Part shown: positions 35,631 to 45,191 of the stretch, in pieces
Layout of the letters: each line of letters starts with the position of its first letter
Position numbering within the stretch: position 1 is the stretch's first letter
Assembly (NCBI GenBank): GCA_944325525.1
Contig: CALVAK010000001.1
Span: forward strand, 124,001-188,000
Direction: 5' to 3'
DNA length: 64,000 bases
Origin: Candidatus Gastranaerophilales bacterium
Lineage (GTDB): Bacteria > Cyanobacteriota > Vampirovibrionia > Gastranaerophilales > Gastranaerophilaceae
Translations under genes and position numbers: made by a program
Notes under the pieces: model-generated
What the model saw: the letters and a program-made list of their open reading frames with translations, nothing else
The model's database searches: none
What the model was told of the DNA's origin: nothing

Positions 35631-36741
35631 AAACATATATTTTATTTCAGGCGGCGGCACTGGCGGACATATTTATCCGGCTGTTACTATTGTTGATAAA
35701 CTTTTAACAGATGATGAAACTAAAAAAATTTTTTATATTGGTAATCCTAAAAATTTGGAGTTTGAAATAACAAAAGGTTTTAATGATGTTACTTTTCTTC
35801 CGGTTAATATAACTGGTATGCCTAGAAAATTAAGCCTTGGTTTTATAATATGGTTGTTTAAGTTATTTTGTGCACTGGCCGTTTGTATATATTACATTTT
35901 AAAATATAAACCTTCCGCTATTTTTACTACCGGAGGTTATGTATCAGCTCCCGTTGTTATTTCGGCTATGATATTAAACAAACCTTATATGATTCATGAT
36001 TGTGATTCTGTTCCGGGGCTTGTTTCAAAACTTGCTGCTCCGAAGGCTAAAATTGTTTCTGTCGCTTTTGAAAATTCTAGAAAATTTCTTATTTCTAAAA
36101 ACATTATTTTTAACGGAAATCCTATAAGAGAAGTCTTCTTTAATACTGATAAAACTACTGCAAGAGAAAAATTAAATATTGATGAGGGGAAGAAAGTAAT
36201 TTTTGCTATGGGTGGTTCACAGGGAGCTAAAACCATAAATAATGCTATGCTGGAAATATTGGAAAATCTTTCTTCAAATAATGAAAATTATATAATAGTT
36301 CAAACCGGAAATAAAAATTATGATGAATTTATATCAAAACTTAACGAAATATATCCTGAACATAAAGATAAGAAAAATATATTAATTAAACCTTATTTTA
36401 ATGATATGGTATATCCTTTGAAAGCAGCGGATCTTGTGATTTCAAGGGCTGGTTCTTTAAGTTTGTCGGAAATAATACAGTGCCATTGTGCTTCTATTTT
36501 AATTCCTTACCCGTTTGCTGCCCAAAACCATCAAAAGAAAAATGCACAGGAACTGTGTGAAAAAGGTTGCAGTATTTGTATGGAGGATAAAGATTGTACG
36601 GGTGCAAATTTATTGAATAACATAAATAATATTATTCATAATGAATCTGTACTTAGAGATATGACTGAAAAAGCAATTAATATTTCGAAAGATAATTCTT
36701 CTGAAAAAATAGTTAATCAATTGAAAAGTATAATAAAATGA
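35620..36741 (+). CDS. murG: UDP-GlcNAc:lipid I N-acetylglucosaminyltransferase
   Basis: Makes lipid II on the inner membrane. 373 residues from ATG 35620; TTG at 35608 is an in-frame alternative. Motifs: GGGTGGHIYPA (acceptor loop), FAMGGSQGAKTIN, and GSLSLSEIIQC...PYPFAAQNHQ-type donor site. Overlaps ftsW by 11 nt and folC by 4 nt (ATGA). Confidence 0.96.
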   Translation: MKGKNIYFISGGGTGGHIYPAVTIVDKLLTDDETKKIFYIGNPKNLEFEITKGFNDVTFLPVNITGMPRKLSLGFIIWLFKLFCALAVCIYYILKYKPSAIFTTGGYVSAPVVISAMILNKPYMIHDCDSVPGLVSKLAAPKAKIVSVAFENSRKFLISKNIIFNGNPIREVFFNTDKTTAREKLNIDEGKKVIFAMGGSQGAKTINNAMLEILENLSSNNENYIIVQTGNKNYDEFISKLNEIYPEHKDKKNILIKPYFNDMVYPLKAADLVISRAGSLSLSEIIQCHCASILIPYPFAAQNHQKKNAQELCEKGCSICMEDKDCTGANLLNNINNIIHNESVLRDMTEKAINISKDNSSEKIVNQLKSIIK

Positions 36742-37982
36742 CATTAGTTTATAAAGAAGCTGAAAATATATTAAAATCACAGGATAAATTTTATATATCT
36801 CTTGGTCTTGAGAGGGTTAAAAAAATATTATCCGTATTTGGTAATCCACAAAACAAAATAAAAGTTATTCATATAGCCGGTACTAACGGGAAAGGTTCTG
36901 TATGTGCTGTGCTTTCAAATATATTAAAATGTGCAGGTTATAAGACCGGTTTATATACAAGTCCGCATTTGATTGATTATACTGAAAGAATAAGAATAAA
37001 TAATGTTAAAATACCTTATGAAGCATTTTGTTATTATATGTCCCGGGTGTGTGGTGTTGCGGATAAAGAGGGAATATCTCTTACTGAATTTGAAATTTTA
37101 ACCGTTTGTGCTTATAAATATTTTTGTGATAATAATGTTGATTTTGCGGTAATGGAAACAGGGCTTGGAGGAAGGCTTGATGCAACAAATACCGTAAGTG
37201 AAAAATTGCTTTCAATAATTACATCTGTTTCTCTAGACCATACTGAAAGACTTGGAAATACTATTGATAAAATTGCTTCTGAAAAGGCAGGAATAATAAC
37301 AGAAAATTCTAATGTGATTGTTAGTGAAGATAATTCGGGATACGAAACTATAAAAAAGTATGCTGAAAAACAAAAATCAGTTATATATAAAAAGGAAATA
37401 AAGTCTGATATCATATATGAAAAAGGAATAAATTATATTCTGTTTAATGATAAAAAATATGAATTTCCGCTGTTGGGGCTTTATCAAAAAAAGAATATTC
37501 CTCTTGTTTTAAATGCTGTTGAATTTTTAAAAGATAACGGTTTTTTTATCGGGGAAAAAGCAATACAGGAAGGATTTAAAACAGTTATCTGGCATGCAAG
37601 GCTTGAATATATCAGAGATAAAAATATATTGATAGATGGTGCTCATAATCCTGATGCTGCAATGGAGCTAAAAAATAGTCTTGATTATTATTTTAAAGAT
37701 AAAAAAAGGATTTTTATATATTCTTCATTAACTACAAAAGATTTTAATAAAATTTCAGATATTTTATTTACTAATGAGGATATTATTTACTTTTATGAAT
37801 TTAATCATAAAAATGCTCTTTCATATAATGATTTTGTTAAAACGAATCGAGGGAAAAATATAAAAAATTGCAGAAGGGAAGACATTGCAAAATTAATAAA
37901 TTGCCCGGATTTAAAAATAATAACGGGGAGCCTTTATATGATAGGTGATATTTGTAAAGAATTTAGTTTAATTGAAAAGTAA
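36738..37982 (+). CDS. folC: Folylpolyglutamate/dihydrofolate synthase
   Basis: Adds glutamate to folates (and possibly to dihydropteroate). 414 residues of the Mur ligase superfamily: ATP loop HIAGTNGKGSVCAVLSN (about 45-61), TSPHLIDYTERIRIN, METGLGGRLDATN, and LIDGAHNPDAA in the C-terminal domain. Start ATG overlaps the murG stop. Its ligase relationship to Mur enzymes is not functional coupling; co-transcription is by position only. Last gene of the mur run. Confidence 0.94.
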   Translation: MTLVYKEAENILKSQDKFYISLGLERVKKILSVFGNPQNKIKVIHIAGTNGKGSVCAVLSNILKCAGYKTGLYTSPHLIDYTERIRINNVKIPYEAFCYYMSRVCGVADKEGISLTEFEILTVCAYKYFCDNNVDFAVMETGLGGRLDATNTVSEKLLSIITSVSLDHTERLGNTIDKIASEKAGIITENSNVIVSEDNSGYETIKKYAEKQKSVIYKKEIKSDIIYEKGINYILFNDKKYEFPLLGLYQKKNIPLVLNAVEFLKDNGFFIGEKAIQEGFKTVIWHARLEYIRDKNILIDGAHNPDAAMELKNSLDYYFKDKKRIFIYSSLTTKDFNKISDILFTNEDIIYFYEFNHKNALSYNDFVKTNRGKNIKNCRREDIAKLINCPDLKIITGSLYMIGDICKEFSLIEK

Positions 37983-38030
37983 AATTTTAATAACAAAATT
38001 TATAAATAAATTAAAGAAGCAGTGATATAA

Positions 38031-38180
38031 TTGCAGCTTGGATATTACGTTTCTATTTTGTTAATTTCAACCGGAAGCTTTGCAGCCTGGCTGATGCCTC
38101 AAACAGATTTCAATAAACAAAATAACAAAACTCCATATACAGTTGCTCTTACATCACTGCTTTCTTTAAATCAAATATAG
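38031..38180 (+). CDS. Possible 49-residue hydrophobic-start peptide
   Basis: A TTG-initiated frame in the folC-38405 gap. The product would begin with a hydrophobic segment (GYYVSILLISTGSFAAWLM) followed by a polar tail ending in NQI. An AAGAAG sequence lies about 12 nt before the TTG. The segment stands out in an otherwise non-coding region, but start, length and conservation are uncertain; it could be chance. Confidence 0.3.
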   Translation: MQLGYYVSILLISTGSFAAWLMPQTDFNKQNNKTPYTVALTSLLSLNQI

Positions 38181-38224
38181 TATGTTGGGTTTTAACTAAC
38201 AAAAAAATAAAATGAGTGTACATT

Positions 38225-38253
38225 TTGAATTTGTAAAACTTTATTTATATTAT
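38225..38253 (+). promoter_or_regulatory. Sigma-70 promoter with long leader before the winged-helix gene
   Basis: TTGAAT (38225-38230), 17-bp spacer and TATTAT (38248-38253). The start site would be near 38260, giving a leader of about 145 nt before ATG 38405. The leader contains short complementary stretches (GATTA/TAATC) and a strong AAGGAG site; no known riboswitch class is recognised. The rest of 37983-38224 holds only the possible peptide above. Confidence 0.5.
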
Positions 38254-38404
38254 GAACTTTTTTAAGATTTTAAGCGTAATTTATGATAAATTTGTAAAGA
38301 GAGAAGAGATTACACAAAAAACTTAGGCGGTTAGATTATATAAAATTCCCGAGTTGCGTTAATCCCTGAAACAGTATACGGTACAGAGTCAAGGAGATTT
38401 AGGT

Positions 38405-38989
38405 ATGAGCGAATACTTGAGCAAAGAAGAAATTCGTAAGTGGAGAAGCTCATTAGAACGCATTACGCTTGAAGAATATGCGGCAAGATTAGGTAAAGTT
38501 ATTCAGGAAGAAAAACATGATGATAGTTTGGTTGATACTGTTATGTTCAGATCATTAAATTCAATGTCATCAGAAAGTTATATGCCAAGAACAGAAAAAA
38601 TACAAACACTGGCATTAAAGTCTTTTCAAAAAGAAAAAGAACTCGGAAATAAAAAAGAAATGAAACCGGAACAAAAAAAGGATTTGATAAAGAAACAAGT
38701 TCCATCTGAGTCTTTAAAAAAGAAAACTCCGGCAAAATCAGTAAAACAGGAAAAAACAGAAGAAATAAATGTAAATTATTCTTTTAAAAAGGCTCTTACT
38801 GCAAGAGAACAATTAGTATTTGACCATTTTCTATCAAATAAAAATACAATAGTTTATGCAAAAGATTTGGCTAAAATTCTTGAACTGCCCAGAGATTATG
38901 TATATAAATATATAAAAAATCTAAGAAGTAAACTTAATGAGGATATACTCCAGAATGCCGATAACGGCGGTTATTTATTGAAGGTATAA
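38405..38989 (+). CDS. Putative winged-helix DNA-binding protein with charged linker
   Basis: A 194-residue protein in three parts: a helical N-terminus (1-75), a Lys/Glu/Ser-rich linker (about 76-125), and a C-terminal winged-helix-like domain (about 128-194, LTAREQLVFDHFLSNKNTIVYAKDLAKILELPRDY split around the turn, then VYKYIKNLRSKL). The C-terminal pattern resembles OmpR-type effector domains without a receiver. Excellent AAGGAG ribosome site. It ends 2 nt before the DUF2229 gene and is probably co-transcribed, so it may control or accompany that function. Not otherwise recognised. Confidence 0.6.
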   Translation: MSEYLSKEEIRKWRSSLERITLEEYAARLGKVIQEEKHDDSLVDTVMFRSLNSMSSESYMPRTEKIQTLALKSFQKEKELGNKKEMKPEQKKDLIKKQVPSESLKKKTPAKSVKQEKTEEINVNYSFKKALTAREQLVFDHFLSNKNTIVYAKDLAKILELPRDYVYKYIKNLRSKLNEDILQNADNGGYLLKV

Positions 38990-38991
38990 AA

Positions 38992-40140
38992 ATGTCAGAA
39001 GAAAAAAAAACGATAAAAGTAGCTTTTCCTCATATGGGAAATGTTTATATTGCGTGGGCTTCGGCATTAAAAAAATTGGGAGTTGAACCTTTTATTCCTC
39101 CACACACAAATAAGAGGACATTAGAACTTGCTACAAAGTATAGCCCTGATTCAATTTGTCTCCCCTATAAATTAATTCTGGGAAATTTTATGCAGGCACT
39201 TGAAAAAGATGTTGATTATGTAGCTATGATATCATCGCCCGGAATATGCCGTTTGGGAGAATATGGTCAAAGTATAAAAAATATATTGAAAGATCTCGGT
39301 TATGACTCTAAATACATTGAACTGCAGCTTTATGACGGATTTAAAGGAATGTATAAATTTTTAACGGAACTTACCGGCGTTAAAAATCCTATAATTATAA
39401 TTAAATCAATAAATATTGCAGTAAGAAAAATGTTTGTATTGGATCGAATTGAAAATTTGTTCTCATACTACAGAGCAAGAGAAATAAAAATAGGTACGGC
39501 AGAAAAACATTATAACAGAGCTTTGTCTTTGATTTTGGATGCGTATACAACAAAAGAATTAAAACAAGCTGAAAAAGAAGCTGTTGAAGAAATAAAAAAA
39601 ACGGAAATAGATGCAAACAGAGATGTCGTAAATGTTGATATAACAGGAGAAATATTTCTTGTTCAAGATCCTTTTTCCAATCAGAATATAGAAAAAGAAC
39701 TAGGCAAAATGGGTGTGCAGACCAGAAGAAGCTTAACCGTTTCAAGCTTTTTAAAAGATGCTATTATTCCAAGATGGTTTAAAAAAGGAGAAACACACTT
39801 AGAAAGAGCATTTAGAATGGCAAAACCATATCTTATGCGAGATATAGGAGGTGATGCTCTTGAATCTGTTAGTGATGTTGCTTATGCAAATGAAAAGGGC
39901 GTTGATGGTATTATACACGTAAGTCCGTTTACTTGTATGCCCGAGATAATGTCTCAGAATATTTTCCCAACTATGAGAGAGGATTGCGAAATTCCTATTT
40001 TAACTTTAATTATGGATGAGCAAACCGGTAAGGCTGGTTATATTACAAGACTTGAAGCTTTTGTTGATTTAATAAGAAGACGTAAGTTTTATAAGAAAAA
40101 ACAAGATAAAGAAAAGAATTTGGAACAAAAAATAAGCTGA
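38992..40140 (+). CDS. DUF2229 protein, 2-hydroxyacyl-CoA dehydratase activase-related
   Basis: A 382-residue soluble protein of the family related to CoA-dehydratase activase partners (DUF2229). Conserved cysteines lie in SICLPYKLILGNFM, SPGICRLGEYGQ and HVSPFTCMPEIM; such proteins probably bind a [4Fe-4S] cluster. The C-terminal tail is very basic. The classic activase ATPase and the dehydratase subunits are not in the window, so it may serve another enzyme. Starts 2 nt after the winged-helix gene; its stop lies in the terminator stem. Confidence 0.75.
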   Translation: MSEEKKTIKVAFPHMGNVYIAWASALKKLGVEPFIPPHTNKRTLELATKYSPDSICLPYKLILGNFMQALEKDVDYVAMISSPGICRLGEYGQSIKNILKDLGYDSKYIELQLYDGFKGMYKFLTELTGVKNPIIIIKSINIAVRKMFVLDRIENLFSYYRAREIKIGTAEKHYNRALSLILDAYTTKELKQAEKEAVEEIKKTEIDANRDVVNVDITGEIFLVQDPFSNQNIEKELGKMGVQTRRSLTVSSFLKDAIIPRWFKKGETHLERAFRMAKPYLMRDIGGDALESVSDVAYANEKGVDGIIHVSPFTCMPEIMSQNIFPTMREDCEIPILTLIMDEQTGKAGYITRLEAFVDLIRRRKFYKKKQDKEKNLEQKIS

Positions 40141-40167
40141 TAATATTCATTATCAGCTTATTTTTTG
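40131..40167. terminator. Intrinsic terminator after the DUF2229 gene
   Basis: A perfect 14-bp stem (40131-40144 with 40149-40162), 4-nt loop and T-run. The left arm includes the end of the coding sequence. It separates this gene from the converging NifX-like gene and may serve both strands. Confidence 0.92.
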
Positions 40168-40179
40168 TTTATATGTTTT

Positions 40180-40563
40180 TTAATGACAGTGACCGCAAGA
40201 ATGTTCTCCGTCGTGTTCATGATGGTGTTCGTGATGGGTGCAGTTTGCTTCACTCATTTGAATAAGGTTTCCTGTCAGATAATCATTAACTGCTTTATCT
40301 GCACTTCCACTTATTCCTGCGAATAATTCAATTCCGAAATCATTTAATGCACCTATTGCACAACCACCGATACCGCCGCATATCAATACATTTATTTTGT
40401 TTTGTTCTAATAAAAGAGCAAGAGCACTATGTCCTGAATCTTTTGATGAAACAAAATATGTATTTGTAATTTTGTTATCTTCTATGTCATAAACTTTAAA
40501 TTCTTCAGTATGTCCAAAATGTTGAAAAACACTGCCATCCTTATATGCTACTGCTATTTTCAT
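40180..40563 (-). CDS. NifX/FeMo-co-binding-domain protein with His-rich tail
   Basis: A 127-residue protein of the dinitrogenase iron-molybdenum cofactor family: MKIAVAYKDGSVFQHFGHTEEFKVYDI, then CGGIGGCAIGAL. The last ~20 residues are His/Cys-rich (THHEHHHEH, SCGHCH), a likely metal-binding tail. Nitrogenase genes are absent, and such stand-alone members probably handle metal or Fe-S clusters in anaerobes. ATG 40563 follows AGGAGG; an upstream GTG would lie inside that site. Confidence 0.85.
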   Translation of the reverse strand: MKIAVAYKDGSVFQHFGHTEEFKVYDIEDNKITNTYFVSSKDSGHSALALLLEQNKINVLICGGIGGCAIGALNDFGIELFAGISGSADKAVNDYLTGNLIQMSEANCTHHEHHHEHDGEHSCGHCH

Positions 40564-40800
40564 AAGCACCTCCTCTTATATAATAGCAAGAAATTAAAAA
40601 AAATACATTACAATATTGATTTTTAATAAAAAAATATTAATACATTAAATGGTGTATTTTAAATATAACTGAAAAAGTACATACTTAATATGTAGAATTA
40701 GATGTGGATAAAACTGTCTGAAAAATTTTTATTTAAATACTAAAACTAAATTAATAAAAATTAAAAGGCAGAAAAAAGGGTAATTTGTGAGGCGGTAAAA

Positions 40801-42180
40801 TTGTATAATTCTATATACCCGGCTTACGTAAAATCTTATCTGGGTGTAAATAACAGGCAAATAGCAAAAAAACATGATGATGAGAAAAATTCAGGCTCAT
40901 CTGAAAATGCTGAAAATTCAAACAGTAATGAAACAAGAACACTTTCCTCTCAACCCGGCGGTGCTTTTTTCCCGAATGGCGAAAGAGTTGCAATTGATTA
41001 TACAAAACGTCAGATAAACATTAGTCAAGTTCTTTCAGATTTTAAAAATACAACTAATGCAATAGGTGCTCCTGATGATATAAAGGCTGAGGTTAATTCT
41101 TATCTTGGTCTGATAGAAAGCCAGTCTAGAAAAGAAAGACCGAATGCACAAATAATCCAGTCAAATTTAAAAAATGCTTCACAAATATTAGATGAATATA
41201 TAACAAAAACTCTTAAAAAGCCTTCAAAAGTAGTTGAAAATTGGGTTGATGCTCTTTTCTTGCAGCAAATCGACTATAAAGCACCCGTAAGTACTTCTTC
41301 TGTGCAAACAAATACTTCTGAACAACTTCAAAATATTCAGGAAGAATTAACCCCTCAAGAAAATACAGTAGGTGTCGAAGATAAACAGGCTGAAAAAATA
41401 TTTCCGTCTGAAATATACATTCCTGAAGATTCACGTTTAAAAAGTATGTTTATACAGGCAAAAAAATATTCTGCTATAGAAGAAAAAGAAAAAGCACTGT
41501 ATTCTTTTCAAAACGTACTTGAATATGCTGAAGAAATAGGTGATGTACAAACAGGTGCTATGGCTCATTATGAACAGGGCAGGATATATGATGAATTCAA
41601 CAGGATTGAAGATGCTCTGTATAATTACAATCTTGCGGCCCAGCAAACAACTGATAATAATGTAAAAGCAAGGGCACACTTTTCTATGGGGAAAATTTAT
41701 GATGACTATGTTAAGTTTGAGCCGGCTGTTAATCATTATTGTGCTGCTGTGGCTTTCTCAGGTGAAGCGGATAATCTGAAACTTCAAACGGCAGCTCTTT
41801 CTGATTTGGCTCAAATACATGCACAAAGATACGATAAAGATAATTCGTTTATGTTTATGGATTTATCTTGCAGTACAGCAGAATCAACAAAAAATGATAA
41901 ACTAATGGGAATGACATATTATAAAAATGCAAAAAATTGTGAAAAATTGAATGAAAAACCACGTGCATTGAAGTTATACGGTCAGGCTTCAAAAGCATAC
42001 AGCTCTTTGAATGATAATGCTCATCTGGCAAAAAATTATATGAGTGCTGCACAAATAATGACCGAATACGGTAATTCTGCTAAAGCAAGGAAACTTCTCT
42101 CTAAAGCATATTCAGCTGCACAAAAAACGGATGATGCTGAATTAAAAGAGCAAATTATTAATTGTATTTCGGCATTATAA
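40801..42180 (+). CDS. TPR-repeat protein
   Basis: A 459-residue protein. The N-terminal ~60 residues are low complexity (Asn/Ser/Glu), and a second acidic linker is at about 160-205. From about residue 215 to the end there are five to six TPR-like helical pairs (AHYEQGRIYDEFNRIEDALYNYNLA, ARAHFSMGKIYDDY, YKNAKNCEKLNEKPRALKLYGQA), a scaffold for protein binding. No signal peptide. TTG start after GAGGCGG at 5-nt spacing. Partners are unknown. It is followed by the trk genes after a 141-nt gap with its own regulatory element. Confidence 0.8.
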   Translation: MYNSIYPAYVKSYLGVNNRQIAKKHDDEKNSGSSENAENSNSNETRTLSSQPGGAFFPNGERVAIDYTKRQINISQVLSDFKNTTNAIGAPDDIKAEVNSYLGLIESQSRKERPNAQIIQSNLKNASQILDEYITKTLKKPSKVVENWVDALFLQQIDYKAPVSTSSVQTNTSEQLQNIQEELTPQENTVGVEDKQAEKIFPSEIYIPEDSRLKSMFIQAKKYSAIEEKEKALYSFQNVLEYAEEIGDVQTGAMAHYEQGRIYDEFNRIEDALYNYNLAAQQTTDNNVKARAHFSMGKIYDDYVKFEPAVNHYCAAVAFSGEADNLKLQTAALSDLAQIHAQRYDKDNSFMFMDLSCSTAESTKNDKLMGMTYYKNAKNCEKLNEKPRALKLYGQASKAYSSLNDNAHLAKNYMSAAQIMTEYGNSAKARKLLSKAYSAAQKTDDAELKEQIINCISAL

Positions 42181-42274
42181 ATCAGGTTAAAATTTGTTTA
42201 ATAATGGACAAAATGTGCTTTTTGGTTTATAAGTAAAGAATGTTCAGAAAAATTTCTTCTGATAGAAAATCAAG

Positions 42275-42308
42275 ACATTTAAACGGCATTGCAGTGCAAT
42301 TTAAATGT
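42275..42308. repeat. Nested palindrome just upstream of trkA ribosome site
   Basis: Outer arms ACATTTAAA (42275-42283) and TTTAAATGT (42300-42308) enclose an inner palindrome ATTGCA-G-TGCAAT (42288-42300). The element ends directly before the AAAAGG ribosome site (42309-42314) of trkA. It may be an operator or an RNA hairpin affecting translation; no ydaO-type riboswitch is recognised. Confidence 0.55.
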
Positions 42309-42321
42309 AAAAGGTATTAAT

Positions 42322-43662
42322 ATGAAAATAGTTATATACGGTGCAAATGAGCTTGGCAGTTTAATTGCTGCAGAATTATTTGAAGATCATGATATTATAA
42401 TAATTGATAATGATGCATCAAACAGCGAAAATTTTGAAAAACTTGACATTGAATATGTACAGGGGTCGGGTTCTAATATAAGCGTTCTTGAGTCTATCGG
42501 TATTAAAGATGCTGATATTTTTATTGCTTGTACTGATAATGACGAAGCTAACATAGTTGCTTGTTTAACAGTTACAAATATGACAAAACTAAAAACGGCT
42601 TGTTTCGTTAGTAAACAGGAAAATGTTGATTCTTTATCAGTTGTAAGAGGCTCAAAATATCAAAAAGAATTAATGATTGATTATGTTTTATGGCCTGAAG
42701 AACTTATGACCCAAGAAATATTCAGAATTATTACTGTTCCAAACGCAATTGATGTTGAAAATTTTGCAAACGGAAAGGCAAGACTTCTGGAATATAGAGT
42801 TCTTGATGAAACAAAGTTTATAAATAAAAAGATAAAAGATTGTAGTTTTCCAGAAGAAACCTTAATTGTCGGTATTACAAGAAATAATGAATTATTTATT
42901 CCTGATGGCGATACGGAATTATTGTTAAATGATAAAGTTATTTTTATGGGTTCGTCATATTCTTTAGACATTTTAGCAAATAAATTTTTCCAGGATAAAA
43001 ATGATGTAAAACAGGTTACTATTATAGGCGGCGGAAGCGTCGGAATGATGCTTGCACAGAATTTAGAAAAAGCAAATATTAAAATAAAAGTAATTGAACA
43101 TAATTATGAAAGATGTGAAGAATTAACAGAAAATTTAAAAAGCACACTTGTAATAAACGGAGACGGAGCCAATTATGAACTTCTTGAATCTGAAAGAGTG
43201 GGTGAATCCGATGTTGTTATAAGCGTTACCGACAGTGATGAAAAAAATTTATTATGTTCTCTTCTTGCAAAACAGCTGGGTGTTCCGAAGGTTATAACAA
43301 GAGTATCAAAAAATGCAAATGCAAATTTATTTGAAAAAGTCGGTATTGATGTTGCGATTTCGCAAAATCGTGCAGCAATTGATGATATTGATAATCACTT
43401 AATAAAAACAGATATCGAGATACTTGCAACGGTCGAAAGAGGTCAGGGTGAGGTTCTTGAAATTTGTGTTCCGTTTAATTTCCGTACGGATATGATTATG
43501 AATTTAAAACTTCCTTGTAAAGCAATAATAGCAATAATACAAAGAAGAAATCGTGTCATAATCCCCAGAGGTACAACACAAATTATGCCTTTTGATAATT
43601 TAATAATATTTACGACACAGGAAAATTCTGAAGTGATAAAAGAATATTTTAAAAGGTGCTGA
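42322..43662 (+). CDS. trkA: Trk potassium uptake regulatory subunit TrkA
   Basis: Cytoplasmic NAD(H)-binding gating subunit of the Trk channel. 446 residues from ATG 42322 (AAAAGG site); a longer TTG-started frame lacks support. Two copies of the N domain/C domain pair: VIYGANELGSLIAAELF (residues 3-19) and TIIGGGSVGMMLAQNLE in the second half, each followed by a TrkA-C domain. The next gene, trkH, begins 2 nt after the stop. Confidence 0.95.
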   Translation: MKIVIYGANELGSLIAAELFEDHDIIIIDNDASNSENFEKLDIEYVQGSGSNISVLESIGIKDADIFIACTDNDEANIVACLTVTNMTKLKTACFVSKQENVDSLSVVRGSKYQKELMIDYVLWPEELMTQEIFRIITVPNAIDVENFANGKARLLEYRVLDETKFINKKIKDCSFPEETLIVGITRNNELFIPDGDTELLLNDKVIFMGSSYSLDILANKFFQDKNDVKQVTIIGGGSVGMMLAQNLEKANIKIKVIEHNYERCEELTENLKSTLVINGDGANYELLESERVGESDVVISVTDSDEKNLLCSLLAKQLGVPKVITRVSKNANANLFEKVGIDVAISQNRAAIDDIDNHLIKTDIEILATVERGQGEVLEICVPFNFRTDMIMNLKLPCKAIIAIIQRRNRVIIPRGTTQIMPFDNLIIFTTQENSEVIKEYFKRC

Positions 43663-43664
43663 AA

Positions 43665-45149
43665 ATGAATTTAGCTTATGTATTAGGTGCAATAAGTATC
43701 ATATTAAGATATATCTCTTTAATTATATTAATTCCCTGTTTGTGTGCACTGTTTTTTAAAGAATACAATGCAATGCTGCCTTTTATTGCTGCATCTGCTA
43801 TTTCATTCGGGGCAGGATATTTTATAAGAAATAAAAAGAAAAATGTTGAAGAAATAAATAATATTAATAAAACAGAAGCTTTTTGTATTGTTCTGTTTGC
43901 CTGGTTTTTAACTTGTCTGATGGGTACAATTCCTTTTATATATTTCGGGTTGACCCCCTTAAATGCACTGTTCGAAAGTGTATCCGGAATAACAGCAACT
44001 GGGGCTACTATTTTGTCTGATTTTTCACTTTATCCTAAGACAATGTTTTTCTGGCGCTCTTTCAGCCAGTGGCTCGGCGGTTTAGGAATATTGGTCTTGT
44101 TTACAGTTGTACTTCCTCAGTTTTCAGTAGCAGGAAGACAAATGTTTTATGCTGAACTTCCGGGCTCAAAAGACAGCAGATTAACACCGAGAATAAGGCA
44201 AACAGCAGCATCTTTGTGGAGTATTTATTGTATATTAACAATAATGGAAATAATAATTTTGGCTTTAATGAAAATGCCGATTTTTGATGCAATATGTACT
44301 TCTATGTCTACCCTGTCAGGCGGTGGTTTCTCTCCTGAAGCAGGTAGTATTATGGCATACGGTCAGGCTAAATATGTGTGGACTGTTGCAATTTTTATGT
44401 TTTTTGCCGGGTTTAATTTTACTTTACAATATAAAGTTTTTATAAAAAGAAAATTTCTTTCTTTATTTAAAGATGAAGAGTTTAGAGTTTATTTGTTTAT
44501 TATAATTATATTTACTTTAATTATTGCAATAACACTTACAACTCACAATATATACGGGTTTTCAAAATCGATAAAAGAGGCATTGTTTCATGTATTATCA
44601 ATAATGACAACGTCAGGGTTTGCTTCTGTTGATTACTCACAATGGAATTTAAGAGCTAAATTGTTTTTATTCATTTTGATGTTTACAGGGGCTTCAATAA
44701 GTTCTGCAACAGGCGGGGTTAAGCTGTTAAGGCTCATATTGATTTTCAAATATATGAAAAGACAAATAGCAAAAATACACCATCCCAACGGCGTATATCC
44801 TATAAAAATAAATAAGGTAATAATAAATGAAAATATTGTGAGACAGATGATTTCTTTTGTATTCTTTTATTATGGAATTTTTGTACTTACTGCTGTAATT
44901 CTAGTTTTTATAGAACAGGATGTTGTCTGCGGTGTAACTGCTGCAATTGCCACACTGGGTAATATTGGTCCGGGATTCGGAGATATTATAGGACCTATGG
45001 GAAATTATAGTCTGCTTAGTGATGCTTCTAAGATTATCTGCATTTTTAATATGTTTATAGGAAGACTTGAATTGATTCCATTTTTAGCATTGCTCCATCC
45101 TGATTTTTGGAGCTTCAGAAAAATAAAAAACTTGCACAATCCTAAATAA
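43665..45149 (+). CDS. trkH: Trk potassium channel subunit TrkH
   Basis: Membrane-embedded K+ channel subunit. 494 residues from ATG 43665; GTG at 43656 would overlap the ribosome site. Four pore loops can be seen by their glycine residues: SGITATGATI, STLSGGGFSP, TTSGFASVDY and LGNIGPGFGD. About ten membrane helices, with the re-entrant loops between. Acts with TrkA for potassium uptake and osmotic balance. Confidence 0.95.
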   Translation: MNLAYVLGAISIILRYISLIILIPCLCALFFKEYNAMLPFIAASAISFGAGYFIRNKKKNVEEINNINKTEAFCIVLFAWFLTCLMGTIPFIYFGLTPLNALFESVSGITATGATILSDFSLYPKTMFFWRSFSQWLGGLGILVLFTVVLPQFSVAGRQMFYAELPGSKDSRLTPRIRQTAASLWSIYCILTIMEIIILALMKMPIFDAICTSMSTLSGGGFSPEAGSIMAYGQAKYVWTVAIFMFFAGFNFTLQYKVFIKRKFLSLFKDEEFRVYLFIIIIFTLIIAITLTTHNIYGFSKSIKEALFHVLSIMTTSGFASVDYSQWNLRAKLFLFILMFTGASISSATGGVKLLRLILIFKYMKRQIAKIHHPNGVYPIKINKVIINENIVRQMISFVFFYYGIFVLTAVILVFIEQDVVCGVTAAIATLGNIGPGFGDIIGPMGNYSLLSDASKIICIFNMFIGRLELIPFLALLHPDFWSFRKIKNLHNPK

Positions 45150-45191
45150 ATATGTTACAATTCAATTGGTAGTTAGTAGTTTGAGAGTAGT

